Positions 43,648-52,424 of a stretch of 64,000 nucleotides of DNA are shown here, one piece after another. The position numbers and the translations under genes are program-made. The DNA is from Tsukamurella conjunctivitidis (GTDB lineage Bacteria > Actinomycetota > Actinomycetes > Mycobacteriales > Mycobacteriaceae). Below the pieces are notes generated by a model. That model was not told the origin of the DNA. It ran no database searches and saw nothing but the letters and a program-made list of their open reading frames with translations. Where the stretch lies: NCBI RefSeq assembly GCF_007858475.1, contig NZ_VIGX01000004.1, forward strand, positions 274,806 to 338,805. Direction: 5' to 3'. How positions within the stretch are numbered: position 1 is the first letter of the stretch; every line of letters begins with the position of its first letter.

Positions 43648-44693
43648 GGAACTGCTCCCACCATCCGAAGGTTGTTGACCGCCTGGCGGGCGGCATCGGA
43701 AGAGGGCACGTTCCCGTTGGTGCCCAGCTCCTTGACGTTGACCTTGGCCCCGCTGGAGAGGAAGGGCAGGATCTTGTTCTTCAGCAGATCCTCGAGGTTC
43801 GCCAGGTTCGCCTGCCGGCCGTTCATGTTCGGCCAGCCGGGGAACATCAGCGGCTTGATCACGCCCGCCACGGTCGCCGTCGAGGCGTCGAGCAGGGGAG
43901 CGGTGAACGAGAGCGGAGCGAGCGAATCGGAGAGGCGGCTGAGCACCTTGATCGCGCCCGTCGTCAGGTCGAGGGTGTCGCCGAACCAGTCATCGGTCGG
44001 CTTGAGCAGGGCGACGAGGATCTGATCGTTGTCGTTGATCGTCGTCACGAGGCTGCCGACCGAGGTGATCGCCTGGCTCACGTTGTCGTTCTGCCGGCCC
44101 AGGTCGACCACCGTCTGCGAGACCGTCTTGACCAGGCCCGAGAGCTTCTGCGGATCGGCCGGCAGGTTGGTGTTGATCCGGCTGAAGGTGTCCTGCAGCT
44201 GCATCAGGCTGCCGCTGCCGAGGAAGTTCGCCAGGTCGGCGAGAATGTCCTCGATCTGCGTCGGCGGCTTGGTCTGCGTGGTGGGCAGTGTGTCGCCCGC
44301 CTTCAGCGGCGTACCCGGCTTGCCCGGCGTGGTCTTGAGGGCCACGTACGTGTCGCCGAGGATCGTGTCCTGCTGCAGCGTCGCGGTGACCGTGTTCGGC
44401 ACCTTCACGCTGTTGTTGATCTTCACGTCGACGACGGCCTTGCCCTCCTCGAGGGTGACCTTCTGCAGGCGGCCGGAGACGACGCCGTCGAAGACGACGC
44501 GCGCGCGGTCGGGCAGGTTGAGCACGTTCGTGAAATCGAGGTGCACGACGTAGCCGTCGCCGCCGCCCGGCTGCCCGGGAGCGGGGATCGCCGACGGATT
44601 GAACGGCACCGAGCCGCAGCCGGCCAGGACCGCCCCGGTGGCGACGGTGGCGATGCCGACTGCGAGGGCACGCCTGTTCAGTGGGTTCCGCAT
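43644..44693 (-). CDS. mceE: MCE family lipoprotein, MceE position
   Basis: A 349-residue Mce protein with a lipoprotein signal: basic start MRNPLNRRALAVG, hydrophobic core and lipobox VLAGCG with the lipid-bearing Cys at about residue 28. The MlaD domain follows (VVFDGVVSGRLQKVTLEEGK) and then the helical part. In every mce operon of this type the E subunit is the lipoprotein. Its ATG overlaps the mceD stop by 1 nt. Confidence 0.93.
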   Translation of the reverse strand: MRNPLNRRALAVGIATVATGAVLAGCGSVPFNPSAIPAPGQPGGGDGYVVHLDFTNVLNLPDRARVVFDGVVSGRLQKVTLEEGKAVVDVKINNSVKVPNTVTATLQQDTILGDTYVALKTTPGKPGTPLKAGDTLPTTQTKPPTQIEDILADLANFLGSGSLMQLQDTFSRINTNLPADPQKLSGLVKTVSQTVVDLGRQNDNVSQAITSVGSLVTTINDNDQILVALLKPTDDWFGDTLDLTTGAIKVLSRLSDSLAPLSFTAPLLDASTATVAGVIKPLMFPGWPNMNGRQANLANLEDLLKNKILPFLSSGAKVNVKELGTNGNVPSSDAARQAVNNLRMVGAVP

Positions 44694-45796
44694 CAGTACG
44701 CCGCTCCCGTCGCGCGCAGGACCGTGGAGATGAGCTCCACGTTGACGTGGCCGGCGTCGGCGACCTTGCACTGCCCCGGCGCGAACCGGTTCAGGTTGTT
44801 GCAGGTCTGGGCCGGGTTCTTGGACGGCACCAGCGCTGACGGCGGCCGGTAGGTGATCTTGGTGGCCAGGGTCTTCTTGTCGACGCTGACCTGGAAGGCC
44901 CGGATCAGCGGCGGCAGGATGTTGAGCAGGTCGCCGAACTGCTTGGTGGTGGCCGCGAGCAGCGTGGTGGTCGGCACCGTGACCTCGAGCAGCGGCGCGA
45001 TGAAGGCGCCGTACTTGTCGAAGATGGTGGCCAGCGTCTTCACCAGCGGGACGAGCTGGGGGAAGGCGCCGATACCGGTGTCCATCAACGGCTCGCCCAC
45101 GTTCTTGATGCGGAAGGCGTACTTCGTCAGGAAGTCGCGCATCTCGCCCCAGTTCTGGACCAGGCCGTCGGACGCGGGCGCGAAGGCGTCGAGGATCGCC
45201 GCCACGTCGCCCATGCCGGGGCCGGGGTTGCGCATCAGCTCGCCGAGCTTGTTGGTCAGCGCGGCGATCTCCGGGCCCGTGCCCTGCGTGGCCTTGTTCA
45301 GCGCGGGGATGGAGGCCATCGCCTTGCGGAACTCCTCGTCGCCGCCGCCCACGGTCAGGTCGTCGACGACCTTCGAGACCGCCTGCAGCGACTCGGTGAT
45401 CGACAGCGGCGTCTTCGTGTTGGTGATGCAGTTGCCGGGCTGCCATGCCGGGCCGCCCTTGTAGGTCTCGAGCAGCTCGAGGCGGCGCTGGGCCACCAGG
45501 GAGTCGGCGATCGAGACGACGCCGACGTTGGTCGGCAGCTTGCGGTCGGCGGGCAGGTCGAAGTCGATGCGGGTCGTCTTGCCGTTCGGCGTGATCTTGG
45601 TGATCTCGCCGATCGGGTAGCCGAACTGCGCGACCTTGCTGCCGGTGAACAGACCCACCGAGCTGTCGAGCTCGGCGCAGTAGGCGGTGGTCTTCTGGGT
45701 GAGGCCCTTGAAGGCCACACCACCGAGGACCAGCGCGGCGGCGACGAGGACCACGAACGCGGACATCGCGCCGCGGGAAGCGAGGAACTTACGCAT
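44693..45796 (-). CDS. mceD: MCE family protein, MceD position
   Basis: A 367-residue Mce/MlaD subunit with a signal-anchor helix (AFVVLVAAALVLGGVAFKGL), the MlaD domain (GLFTGSKVAQFGYPIGEITK, about 48-67), a helical needle region and a C-terminal tail with Cys pair (TCNNLNRF, GQCKV). ATG 45796 overlaps the mceC stop by 1 nt. Stoichiometry in the known Mce1 complex is one copy of each A-F. Confidence 0.92.
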   Translation of the reverse strand: MRKFLASRGAMSAFVVLVAAALVLGGVAFKGLTQKTTAYCAELDSSVGLFTGSKVAQFGYPIGEITKITPNGKTTRIDFDLPADRKLPTNVGVVSIADSLVAQRRLELLETYKGGPAWQPGNCITNTKTPLSITESLQAVSKVVDDLTVGGGDEEFRKAMASIPALNKATQGTGPEIAALTNKLGELMRNPGPGMGDVAAILDAFAPASDGLVQNWGEMRDFLTKYAFRIKNVGEPLMDTGIGAFPQLVPLVKTLATIFDKYGAFIAPLLEVTVPTTTLLAATTKQFGDLLNILPPLIRAFQVSVDKKTLATKITYRPPSALVPSKNPAQTCNNLNRFAPGQCKVADAGHVNVELISTVLRATGAAY

Positions 45797-46815
45797 CAGC
45801 AGGTCACCCCCGGGCTCGGAATGCAGACGTTGGTCGCGAGGAAGGTCTGCTCGGACTGGTTCAGCTGGATCGTGCCGTCGGGCGCGATCGTCTTCTGCAG
45901 GCCGGCCAGCATGTCCTTGGCGTTGGCGATCGCCGGCTCCGCCTGCTTGACCACCTCGCGGGCCTTGTTCACCAGCGCGTCGAAGCGGCTGGCGATCGGG
46001 TCCACGTTGTTGAGGTAAACGTTGAGCAGGGGAGCGAGGCGCTGCACGAGCTGCGTGGTGTTCGTCAGGTAGCTCTTGAAGCCCGCCAGGTTCACCTCGG
46101 CCGCCGAGAAGAAGGTGCTCATGTTCCGCATCAGCGAGAGCAGCAGGTCGCCGTTCTGGTTGACCGTCGTCGAGTACTCGCTCATCACCTTGACGAAGTC
46201 GCCCGCCTGATCCTGCTGGCGCAGGATGTTCTCGAACATCCGGTTGAAGGTGCCGACGGTGTTGCGGATCGACTCCGGCTGGTCCTCGAGCGCCTGATTC
46301 AGCTGCGACATGGACTCGCGGATCGGCGTCGCCTTGATCTTCTCGACCTTCGGCGTGGCCTGCTGGAAGGTCTCCAGGAGGCTGTACGGCATCGACACGC
46401 GCTCCGGCGGGATGGGCTTGTCACCGAGGTCGGCGGTGCCCATCGGCGTGAGTGCCATGTAGTAGCCGCCGACCGTGGTGAGCATCTTCATCGACGCGGT
46501 GGTGGCGTCGCCCAGGAAGACGTCCTTGTCGACACGGAACTTCACGCGCACCCGGTCGTCGAGCAGCTCGACGTCGGAGACGGAGCCCACGCTGATGCCG
46601 GCGACGCGGACGTCGACGCCCGAGCGCACGGCCTGCGCCTCCTTGAAGTCGGCCGAGTACTCCTTGGTGCCCGGTTGGAAGACGAAGAGGTAGCCGCAGA
46701 TCGCGAGGACGATGACGGTGATCAGCGCGCCGACGATGCCCCAGTTCAGCTGGTACCGGCGATCCTGCGCGGCCGTCGGCAGCGGACGGTTGAAGAGGTT
46801 CACTTTGGATTGCAT
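45796..46815 (-). CDS. mceC: MCE family protein, MceC position
   Basis: A 339-residue Mce subunit: short cytosolic start with NRPLPTAAQDRRYQ, membrane helix (WGIVGALITVIVLAICGYLF), MlaD domain (SGVDVRVAGISVGSVSDVEL), long helical region and a C-terminal Cys pair (NVCIPSPGVTC). The ATG at 46815 lies 16 bp inside the mceB end; the frame is open further upstream but that part is antisense-like and overlaps mceB. Confidence 0.92.
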   Translation of the reverse strand: MQSKVNLFNRPLPTAAQDRRYQLNWGIVGALITVIVLAICGYLFVFQPGTKEYSADFKEAQAVRSGVDVRVAGISVGSVSDVELLDDRVRVKFRVDKDVFLGDATTASMKMLTTVGGYYMALTPMGTADLGDKPIPPERVSMPYSLLETFQQATPKVEKIKATPIRESMSQLNQALEDQPESIRNTVGTFNRMFENILRQQDQAGDFVKVMSEYSTTVNQNGDLLLSLMRNMSTFFSAAEVNLAGFKSYLTNTTQLVQRLAPLLNVYLNNVDPIASRFDALVNKAREVVKQAEPAIANAKDMLAGLQKTIAPDGTIQLNQSEQTFLATNVCIPSPGVTC

Positions 46816-47834
46816 ACCGTCACCTTCTGACCTGCGACGAAGAGATTCATCATGCCGGGGAGCTTGGCCTGGCCCTTGCTGCAGGTCGTCGAGACCGCGG
46901 GGCCCGCCTGCGGCTTCGTGCCCTCGTTCAGGAGCTGGACGATGCCGGGGAGGGTCGCGAGCGCGTTGACCAGTTGCTCCGCCATCGGCATCGCGTTGCT
47001 GACGATCGCGTCCAGCGGGGGGTTCTCGTTGGGAGTGAGGCCCAGCGCCGCGAGCAGCGCATTGGTACGGCTGACCACGCCGGAGGTCTTGTCCGACCAC
47101 TCCCGCATCGAGTCGACGTTGCTCGCCAGCGTGCGGGCGAAGACGTCGAGCTGCTGGAGCACCTTGGTCAGGCCGGGGGAGGCGCCGCCGATGGATTCCG
47201 AGACCGAGCCCAGGTTGGTGATGAGCTGGGTCAGGACGCGCTGGCGGTCGTTGCTCACGGCCATCAGCTTGTCGAGCGAACCCAGCAGCGGGCCGAGACC
47301 CTCGCCGTTGCCCTGGATCACCGCGAGCACCGACTGCGACAGGTGGTTGATGTCATCGGCGTTGAGCGTCGACAGGACGGGCTTGAGGCCCACGAAGACG
47401 GTCGTGATGTCGAACGACGGCTGGGTGAACTTCTCGCTGATCGTGCTGCCGGGCTTGACCTCGGCGGCCGTGCTCTTCGGCGTGGGCCGCACCTCGAGGA
47501 ACCGGGAACCGGTGAGGTTCTGGTACCGGATGGCGAGCGTGTCGTCGGTCCGGAACTTCCGGTCGCGCTGCAGGGAGAAGGTCACCGCCGCGTTGGAGAG
47601 CCGGTGGTCCGAGGACTGCTTGACCGCGATGTCCTTGACCTTGCCCACCTGGACGCCGAGCATGCGCACGTCGTCGCCGATCTTGAGGCCCGAGACGTCC
47701 TTGAACTCCGCGTGGAAGGTGTCCATATCGCCCTGCGGCGGCCGGGTCAGCGCCTGCAGCACCAGCACGAGCAGCAGGATCATCACCGCGGCGAAGACCA
47801 CGATCTTGATCGAGGTCGCCTTCATTGACTTCAT
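46800..47834 (-). CDS. mceB: MCE family protein, MceB position
   Basis: A 344-residue Mce subunit with N-terminal membrane helix (IVVFAAVMILLLVLVLQAL), MlaD domain (GLKIGDDVRMLGVQVGKVKD, and YQNLTGSRFLEVRP later) and a helical needle. It ends with Cys pairs (TTCSKG, TVCNPK). Start 47834 (MKSMK) or 47825 (MKAT) cannot be told apart; a GGGAG element lies upstream. It follows mceA by 7 nt. Confidence 0.92.
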   Translation of the reverse strand: MKSMKATSIKIVVFAAVMILLLVLVLQALTRPPQGDMDTFHAEFKDVSGLKIGDDVRMLGVQVGKVKDIAVKQSSDHRLSNAAVTFSLQRDRKFRTDDTLAIRYQNLTGSRFLEVRPTPKSTAAEVKPGSTISEKFTQPSFDITTVFVGLKPVLSTLNADDINHLSQSVLAVIQGNGEGLGPLLGSLDKLMAVSNDRQRVLTQLITNLGSVSESIGGASPGLTKVLQQLDVFARTLASNVDSMREWSDKTSGVVSRTNALLAALGLTPNENPPLDAIVSNAMPMAEQLVNALATLPGIVQLLNEGTKPQAGPAVSTTCSKGQAKLPGMMNLFVAGQKVTVCNPK

Positions 47835-47841
47835 GGTTGGC

Positions 47842-49041
47842 TCAGCTCCCAGGCTTCGTGGACGTCGGGGTGCTCGGCTTCGAGGACGACGGTGCGCCCT
47901 GCGACGCCGTGGCCGGCTTGGTCTCGCCCGGCTTCGCCTCGGCCGGCTTCTCGCCCGGCTTCGCCTCGGCCGGCTTCTCGCCCGGCTTCGGCGGGATGTA
48001 CGTGAACGTCGGTGCCGGAGGCAGCATCGCGCCGATGGCAGGGTAGTCGACCGACAGACGCAGGTTCAGCACCGGCCCGTTCGGGGTGTTCGGCATCGCC
48101 TTGCGGACGTTGTCGAGCAACTGGCCGATCTGGATGCCGACGCCCGTCGCGCTCCCGTTGGGGAAGGCGGTGAGCAACGGCTGCATCAGGTTCACCAGCA
48201 TCGGCGTGGCCGTCTGGAGGCCGGCCAGCGCCTTCGGGTCGAGGATCTTCTGCAGGGCCGCCGTCAGGCTGTCCTTGTCGTTCGTCAGCGAGTCCAGCGT
48301 GGTCTTGCCGCGGTTGACCCAACCCTTGTCGTGCACGGGCTGGTAGTCGAACAGCGTCTTGACCGCCGGGATGAGCGCCGTCGTGGCGGAATCCGCGCTC
48401 TCGATGGCCTGGGTGATGATCGGGAAGGTCTGCGCGGTCGAGAGCCGCTGCGTGTCCTGCACCGCCTGCGCGACACTGCCGAGGGCGGTGAAGAGCGGGA
48501 GCATGGCCTTCGACGAGGCGTCGAAGTTGAGCAGGATCTGGCTCATGTGCGGGCGCAGCGCGTCGCTGTTGACGTCGCCGATCGTCATGATCATGTTCGA
48601 GACGGTGTTGTCCGTGATCGGCTTGGTGGGCGCGATCTGCGCGCCCTCCTGGAGCGTGCCGCCACCGTCGTGCGGGGTCAGGATGACCTCCGAGACGCCG
48701 AACAGGTTGCCCGCCGAATACGCGGCCTCGAGGTTGTTGGTCAGCGACTTGCCGTCGGCCGACTTCATCGTCACGGTGACGCCCTGCTGGCCGTTCCCGA
48801 GCGCCTTGATGCCCGTGACCTCACCGACCTTGATGCCCTGGATCCGGACGGGTGCACCGTCTTTGATGCCGGCGGCCACTGCGGGGGAGCGGAGCGTGAA
48901 GGAGAACTCGTCCTTCGGCCAGAGGGCCTTGACGAGCCAGCCGACGAGCACGATCGCGAGGATCACCGCCACGGCGATCAGGCCCCGGCGCCGGAGCACC
49001 GACCGCTCGACCGACATTCCTGGTACGGATACGACTCCCAT
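47842..49041 (-). CDS. mceA: MCE family protein, MceA position, with Lys/Pro/Glu repeat tail
   Basis: A 399-residue Mce subunit: membrane helix (LIAVAVILAIVLVGWLVKAL), MlaD domain (GAPVRIQGIKVGEVTGIKAL), helical part, then a tail with two copies of KPGEKPAEA and further Lys/Pro/Thr/Ser residues. The tail is encoded by a 27-bp tandem repeat at about 47922-47990. It starts 3 bp after the yrbEB stop. As first Mce gene it would set the base of the hexameric tunnel with the YrbE permease. Confidence 0.92.
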   Translation of the reverse strand: MGVVSVPGMSVERSVLRRRGLIAVAVILAIVLVGWLVKALWPKDEFSFTLRSPAVAAGIKDGAPVRIQGIKVGEVTGIKALGNGQQGVTVTMKSADGKSLTNNLEAAYSAGNLFGVSEVILTPHDGGGTLQEGAQIAPTKPITDNTVSNMIMTIGDVNSDALRPHMSQILLNFDASSKAMLPLFTALGSVAQAVQDTQRLSTAQTFPIITQAIESADSATTALIPAVKTLFDYQPVHDKGWVNRGKTTLDSLTNDKDSLTAALQKILDPKALAGLQTATPMLVNLMQPLLTAFPNGSATGVGIQIGQLLDNVRKAMPNTPNGPVLNLRLSVDYPAIGAMLPPAPTFTYIPPKPGEKPAEAKPGEKPAEAKPGETKPATASQGAPSSSKPSTPTSTKPGS

Positions 49042-49044
49042 TGG

Positions 49045-49908
49045 TTACCCCTTGAAGTAGACCGGGGAGGTGAAGCCCCACAGCGCGACGGTCATGACGA
49101 GGTTGAGGACGACGACGGCCACGAGACTGGCGCGGATGGCGCGACCCGAGGCCGTGCCGACACCCTCCGGGCCGCCGGAGGCGAAGAAGCCCTGGTAGCA
49201 GTGGATGATGATGACCGCGGTCAGGAAGACGGCCACCTTGATCACTGAGAAGACGATGTCGGATCCGCTCACGAACTGACTGAAGTAGTGGTCGTACGTG
49301 CCGGACGGCATGGAGTACACCGATTTCACCACCCAGGCGCAGGAGAGCCAGGACAGGATCAGGGTGATGAGGTACACGGGCACCACGGCGATCAGTCCCG
49401 CGAGGACGCGGGTCGTCACGACGAAGGACACCGAACGCAGGCCGAGGGACTCGAGCGCGTCGATCTCCTCGTTGATGCGCATCGCGCCGATCTCGGCGGT
49501 CATGCGGCAGCCGGCCTGGGCGGCGAAGCCCACGCCCGCGAGCATCGGGGCGAACTCACGGGTGTTCGCGAACGACGCGACCACCGCGGTGAGCGGGCCC
49601 ATCCCGAGCATGTTGAGGATCGCGAAGCCCTGCACGGCGACGATGCCGCCGACCGTGATGCCGAGGACGGCCAGCACCGGGGCGGTGCCACCGCCGACGA
49701 CGAGCGCGCCACGGCCCCACGTGATGTCGGTGAGGATGTACATGATCTGCGACCGGTAGTGCTTGATCGCGTGGGGAACGGTGCGGATCACCTCGGCGAC
49801 GAAGGAGACGACGTGGCCGATGGTGTCGAAGAGGCTCCAGGCCGATCCGGATGCTCCGAACAGGTTGAAGAACCAGCGTGTGCCCCGAGGGCGGTAGACG
49901 GTTGCCAT
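49045..49908 (-). CDS. yrbEB: MlaE-type ABC permease, YrbEB position
   Basis: A 287-residue permease of the inner membrane with about five helices. The family core is clear: GVGFAAQAGCRMTAEIGAMR, followed by INEEIDALESLGLRSVSFVV. It pairs with YrbEA and an MceG/Mkl ATPase, which is encoded elsewhere as usual. Its ATG lies 3 bp beyond a TGA that ends a 17-codon mini-ORF, so reinitiation is possible. The gap to yrbEA is 173 bp, unusually long, and filled by repeats. Confidence 0.93.
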   Translation of the reverse strand: MATVYRPRGTRWFFNLFGASGSAWSLFDTIGHVVSFVAEVIRTVPHAIKHYRSQIMYILTDITWGRGALVVGGGTAPVLAVLGITVGGIVAVQGFAILNMLGMGPLTAVVASFANTREFAPMLAGVGFAAQAGCRMTAEIGAMRINEEIDALESLGLRSVSFVVTTRVLAGLIAVVPVYLITLILSWLSCAWVVKSVYSMPSGTYDHYFSQFVSGSDIVFSVIKVAVFLTAVIIIHCYQGFFASGGPEGVGTASGRAIRASLVAVVVLNLVMTVALWGFTSPVYFKG

Positions 49909-49911
49909 GTA

Positions 49912-50098
49912 TCAGCTCACCTGTTCAGCGACGAGAGCGGTCGATTCAGCGGTGCAGTGGTGCATGGTCAGCCCACCTGCGTCGGGGATGAAGAGGGTCG
50001 TGCCCTGAGTGGAGTGGTCATGGGTCAGCCCACCTGCGTCGGGGATGAAGAGGGTCGTGCCCTGAGTGGAGTGGTCATGGGTCAGCCCACCTGCATCG
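49912..50098 (-). repeat. 57-bp direct repeats with mini-ORFs between yrbEA and yrbEB
   Basis: Two identical 57-bp units, 49967-50023 and 50024-50080, followed by a partial third in the yrbEA 3' end (50081 on). On the minus strand each unit spells ATG, 16 more sense codons and TGA, ending GTGGGCTGA like yrbEA itself (MQVG stop). A last mini-ORF, MHHCTAESTALVAEQVS, stops at 49912, just before the yrbEB ATG. The unit therefore appears to derive from the yrbEA 3' end. Confidence 0.85.
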
Positions 50099-50939
50099 GG
50101 AAGAACATCGTCGTGACCTGCGTGATGAGCAGGTTCAACGCGAAGATGACGACGAACGAGAGGACGACGGTGGCGTTCACCGCGTCCGCGACGCCGCGCG
50201 AGCCGCCGCGGGCCTCGAGGCCGCGCTGGCAGCCGATGATGGCGATCACGGTGCCGAAGATGAGGGACTTGATGAGCGAGATCCACACGTCGACGGGATG
50301 CGCGAAGGAGCCGAACGAGAGCCAGTAGGCGCCGGGCGTGACGCCCTGGCTGCCGACGGCGACGAGGTAGCCGGCGAGCGTGCCGATCGAGATCACGAGG
50401 ATGTTGAGCAGCGGTGCCACGATCCAGGCGGCCAGCAGGCGCGGGACGACGAGGCGGTTGAGCGGGTTGATGCCCATGACCCGCATGGCGTCCGTCTCCT
50501 CACGGATCGTGCGTGCGCCCAGGTCGGCGGCGATGGCCGAGGCGCCGGCACCGGCGAGGAGGAGGCCGGTGGCGATCGGGGCGCCCTGCGTGATGACGGC
50601 GAGGCCGCCGGCGGCGCCCTGCAGCGAGTCCGCGCCGAGCTGAGCGATGATGTTGCCCACCTGGATCGAGATCACGATGCCGAACGGGATGGCGATGAGG
50701 ACGCCGGGGAACGAGGTGACGCCGATCATGTACCAGACCTGGTTCAGCGCTTCCTTCCACTGGAGCCGGCCGCGGATCGTGTCGGTCACGAGGGCGACCA
50801 GCGACATGATCAGCATCCTGACGCTCCGGCCGATCGTGCGGATGGAATCCACGACGGTGCTGGAGAAGTTCTTGCTGATGATCGACCAGTAGGAAGGTCG
50901 CTTGGCAGGTGCCGCGCCCTGCGCAACGGATTGCGTCAC
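50082..50939 (-). CDS. yrbEA: MlaE-type ABC permease, YrbEA position
   Basis: A 285-residue integral membrane permease, first gene of the mce operon. The MlaE core reads GAGASAIAADLGARTIREET and DAMRVMGINPLNRLVVPRLL, with helices before and after. It works as a heterodimer with YrbEB, powered by an MceG-type ATPase. The GTG start has a GAGGAG site about 10 nt upstream. Divergent from wecA across 268 bp. Confidence 0.93.
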   Translation of the reverse strand: MTQSVAQGAAPAKRPSYWSIISKNFSSTVVDSIRTIGRSVRMLIMSLVALVTDTIRGRLQWKEALNQVWYMIGVTSFPGVLIAIPFGIVISIQVGNIIAQLGADSLQGAAGGLAVITQGAPIATGLLLAGAGASAIAADLGARTIREETDAMRVMGINPLNRLVVPRLLAAWIVAPLLNILVISIGTLAGYLVAVGSQGVTPGAYWLSFGSFAHPVDVWISLIKSLIFGTVIAIIGCQRGLEARGGSRGVADAVNATVVLSFVVIFALNLLITQVTTMFFPMQVG

Positions 50940-51207
50940 CGCGAACGTCTCCTCTCGACTGTGGCCACACTGTGACCCACATGCTGCGTTCTCAGGTGTA
51001 TGACCGAGGACACTATAACGGCCAAAGGAGTGATGTGCGTCATTGGCCTGCTTCGCCGAGGCCGTGTGAGCGACTCGTCAGTAACATCTGGGCAGTCGGC
51101 TGGATCGTGTCCATCCGCTCAGGTCAGGCGGGGTGCGGAGAACTACGATCGCAAAGCCTCGGACCGCCGGACCCGGGTGACGCGGGGGTGCGAGTAGATT
51201 CGCACGC
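50940..51207. promoter_or_regulatory. Divergent control region of the mce operon and wecA
   Basis: On the minus strand a TATAGT -10 (51012-51017) would serve the mce operon with a leader of about 65 nt. Just upstream lie a GGCCAA...TTGGCC inverted repeat (51020-51048) and an inner dyad TGATGTGCGTCA (51031-51042), candidate operator sites, possibly GntR- or TetR-like. On the plus strand TAGATT (51195-51200) ends 7 nt before the wecA GTG, a leaderless layout. Binding proteins are unknown. Confidence 0.45.
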
Positions 51208-52422
51208 GTGCACATCGAGACGCTGAGCGGGGTGGTCGTCGGGGCCGGCGCTGCCGGGGTCCCGATGCGGGAGTTGCTGGTAGTGGGCCTGACAGCTGCA
51301 GTTGTCACATTTTTTGCAACGTCGCTGGTCCGGGTCCTCGCGACCCGTTTCGGCGCGGTCGCGGTGCCCCGTGCGCGTGATGTCCACGTGGTCCCCACCC
51401 CCCGCCTCGGCGGCGTCGGCATCTACATCGGGATGGTCGCCGGCATCTTCTTGGCCGCGCAGTTGCCCGCTCTCACGCGGGGCTTCGCCTATTCCAAGGA
51501 TGCCGTCGCGGTCCTCGTCGCCGGTGCCGTGATCGTGGTCGTCGGCGTCATCGACGACCGTTGGGGCGTGGACGCCCTCACCAAGCTGGTCGGCCAGATC
51601 TTCGCCGCAGCGCTCCTCGTCGTGATGGGGGTGGCCTGGAACGTGGTCTACGTCCCCGGCATCAATACGACGGTCGTGCTCGACCAATTGCAGGCGGGCC
51701 TCCTCACGGTGGTGGTCGCCGTCGCGACCGTCAACGCCATGAACTTCATCGACGGCCTCGACGGCCTTCTCGCCGGTGTGGCGGCGCTGGCGGCGCTGGC
51801 GATCCTCATCTTCTCCGTGGGGCTGATGTTCGACTCGGGCGGCGACGCACCGTCGTACCCCCCGGCCCTCATCACCGCGGCGCTCTTCGGGGCCTGCATG
51901 GGATTCCTGCCCCACAACTTCCAGCCGGCCCGCATTTTCATGGGCGACTCGGGTTCGATGCTGCTCGGCCTCACGCTCGCGGCGGCGTCCACCTCGGCGT
52001 CGGGACGGATCTCGCAGAACGCCTACGGGACGACCGACATCTTCGCCCTGCTGCTGCCGCTGCTGCTCGCCGTCGCGGTGATGTTCGTGCCGATGCTCGA
52101 CCTGCTGCTCGCCGTCGTGCGTCGCACTCGTGCCGGCGTGCACCCGTTCACCGCCGACAAGATGCACCTGCACCACCGGCTGCTGCAGATCGGGCACAGT
52201 CAGCGCCGTGTCGTGGTGGTCATCTACCTGTGGGTGGGTGTGCTGGGCCTGAGTGCCGCGGCGTCCACGATGCTGCCGCCGACCCTCATCGCGCCCCTGT
52301 TCGGCGCGGGTCTGCTGTGCGCCCTGGTCTTCACCGTGGTGCCGCGGATCGTGCCCCGCCTGCGGGAGCGCTATTCCGAAACCGCGAGGTCAGATACATC
52401 GCCCAAGACAGGCGCCCGGTAA
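51208..52422 (+). CDS. wecA: Decaprenyl-phosphate GlcNAc-1-phosphate transferase
   Basis: A 404-residue membrane enzyme of the MraY/WecA family with about 11 helices. It moves GlcNAc-1-P from UDP-GlcNAc to decaprenyl phosphate, starting the linker between arabinogalactan and peptidoglycan. Motifs: VVGVIDDRWGVD near residue 115, NAMNFIDGLDGLLAG near 177, FMGDSGSMLLG near 246 and the cytosolic HLHHRLLQIGHS near 313. The GTG at 51208 gives the length of the M. tuberculosis homologue; an ATG at 51265 is a shorter option. Confidence 0.95.
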   Translation: MHIETLSGVVVGAGAAGVPMRELLVVGLTAAVVTFFATSLVRVLATRFGAVAVPRARDVHVVPTPRLGGVGIYIGMVAGIFLAAQLPALTRGFAYSKDAVAVLVAGAVIVVVGVIDDRWGVDALTKLVGQIFAAALLVVMGVAWNVVYVPGINTTVVLDQLQAGLLTVVVAVATVNAMNFIDGLDGLLAGVAALAALAILIFSVGLMFDSGGDAPSYPPALITAALFGACMGFLPHNFQPARIFMGDSGSMLLGLTLAAASTSASGRISQNAYGTTDIFALLLPLLLAVAVMFVPMLDLLLAVVRRTRAGVHPFTADKMHLHHRLLQIGHSQRRVVVVIYLWVGVLGLSAAASTMLPPTLIAPLFGAGLLCALVFTVVPRIVPRLRERYSETARSDTSPKTGAR

Positions 52423-52424
52423 CG

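Noticed and set aside
43911-43925. GAGCGGAGCGAGCGA in mceE as another copy of the prmC element
   Set aside because: Only a 14-base core matches in reverse and it codes ordinary MceE residues (DSLAPLS), so chance is likely.
49967-50098. CRISPR-like array
   Set aside because: The 57-bp units abut with no spacers and there are no cas genes; it is a plain tandem repeat.
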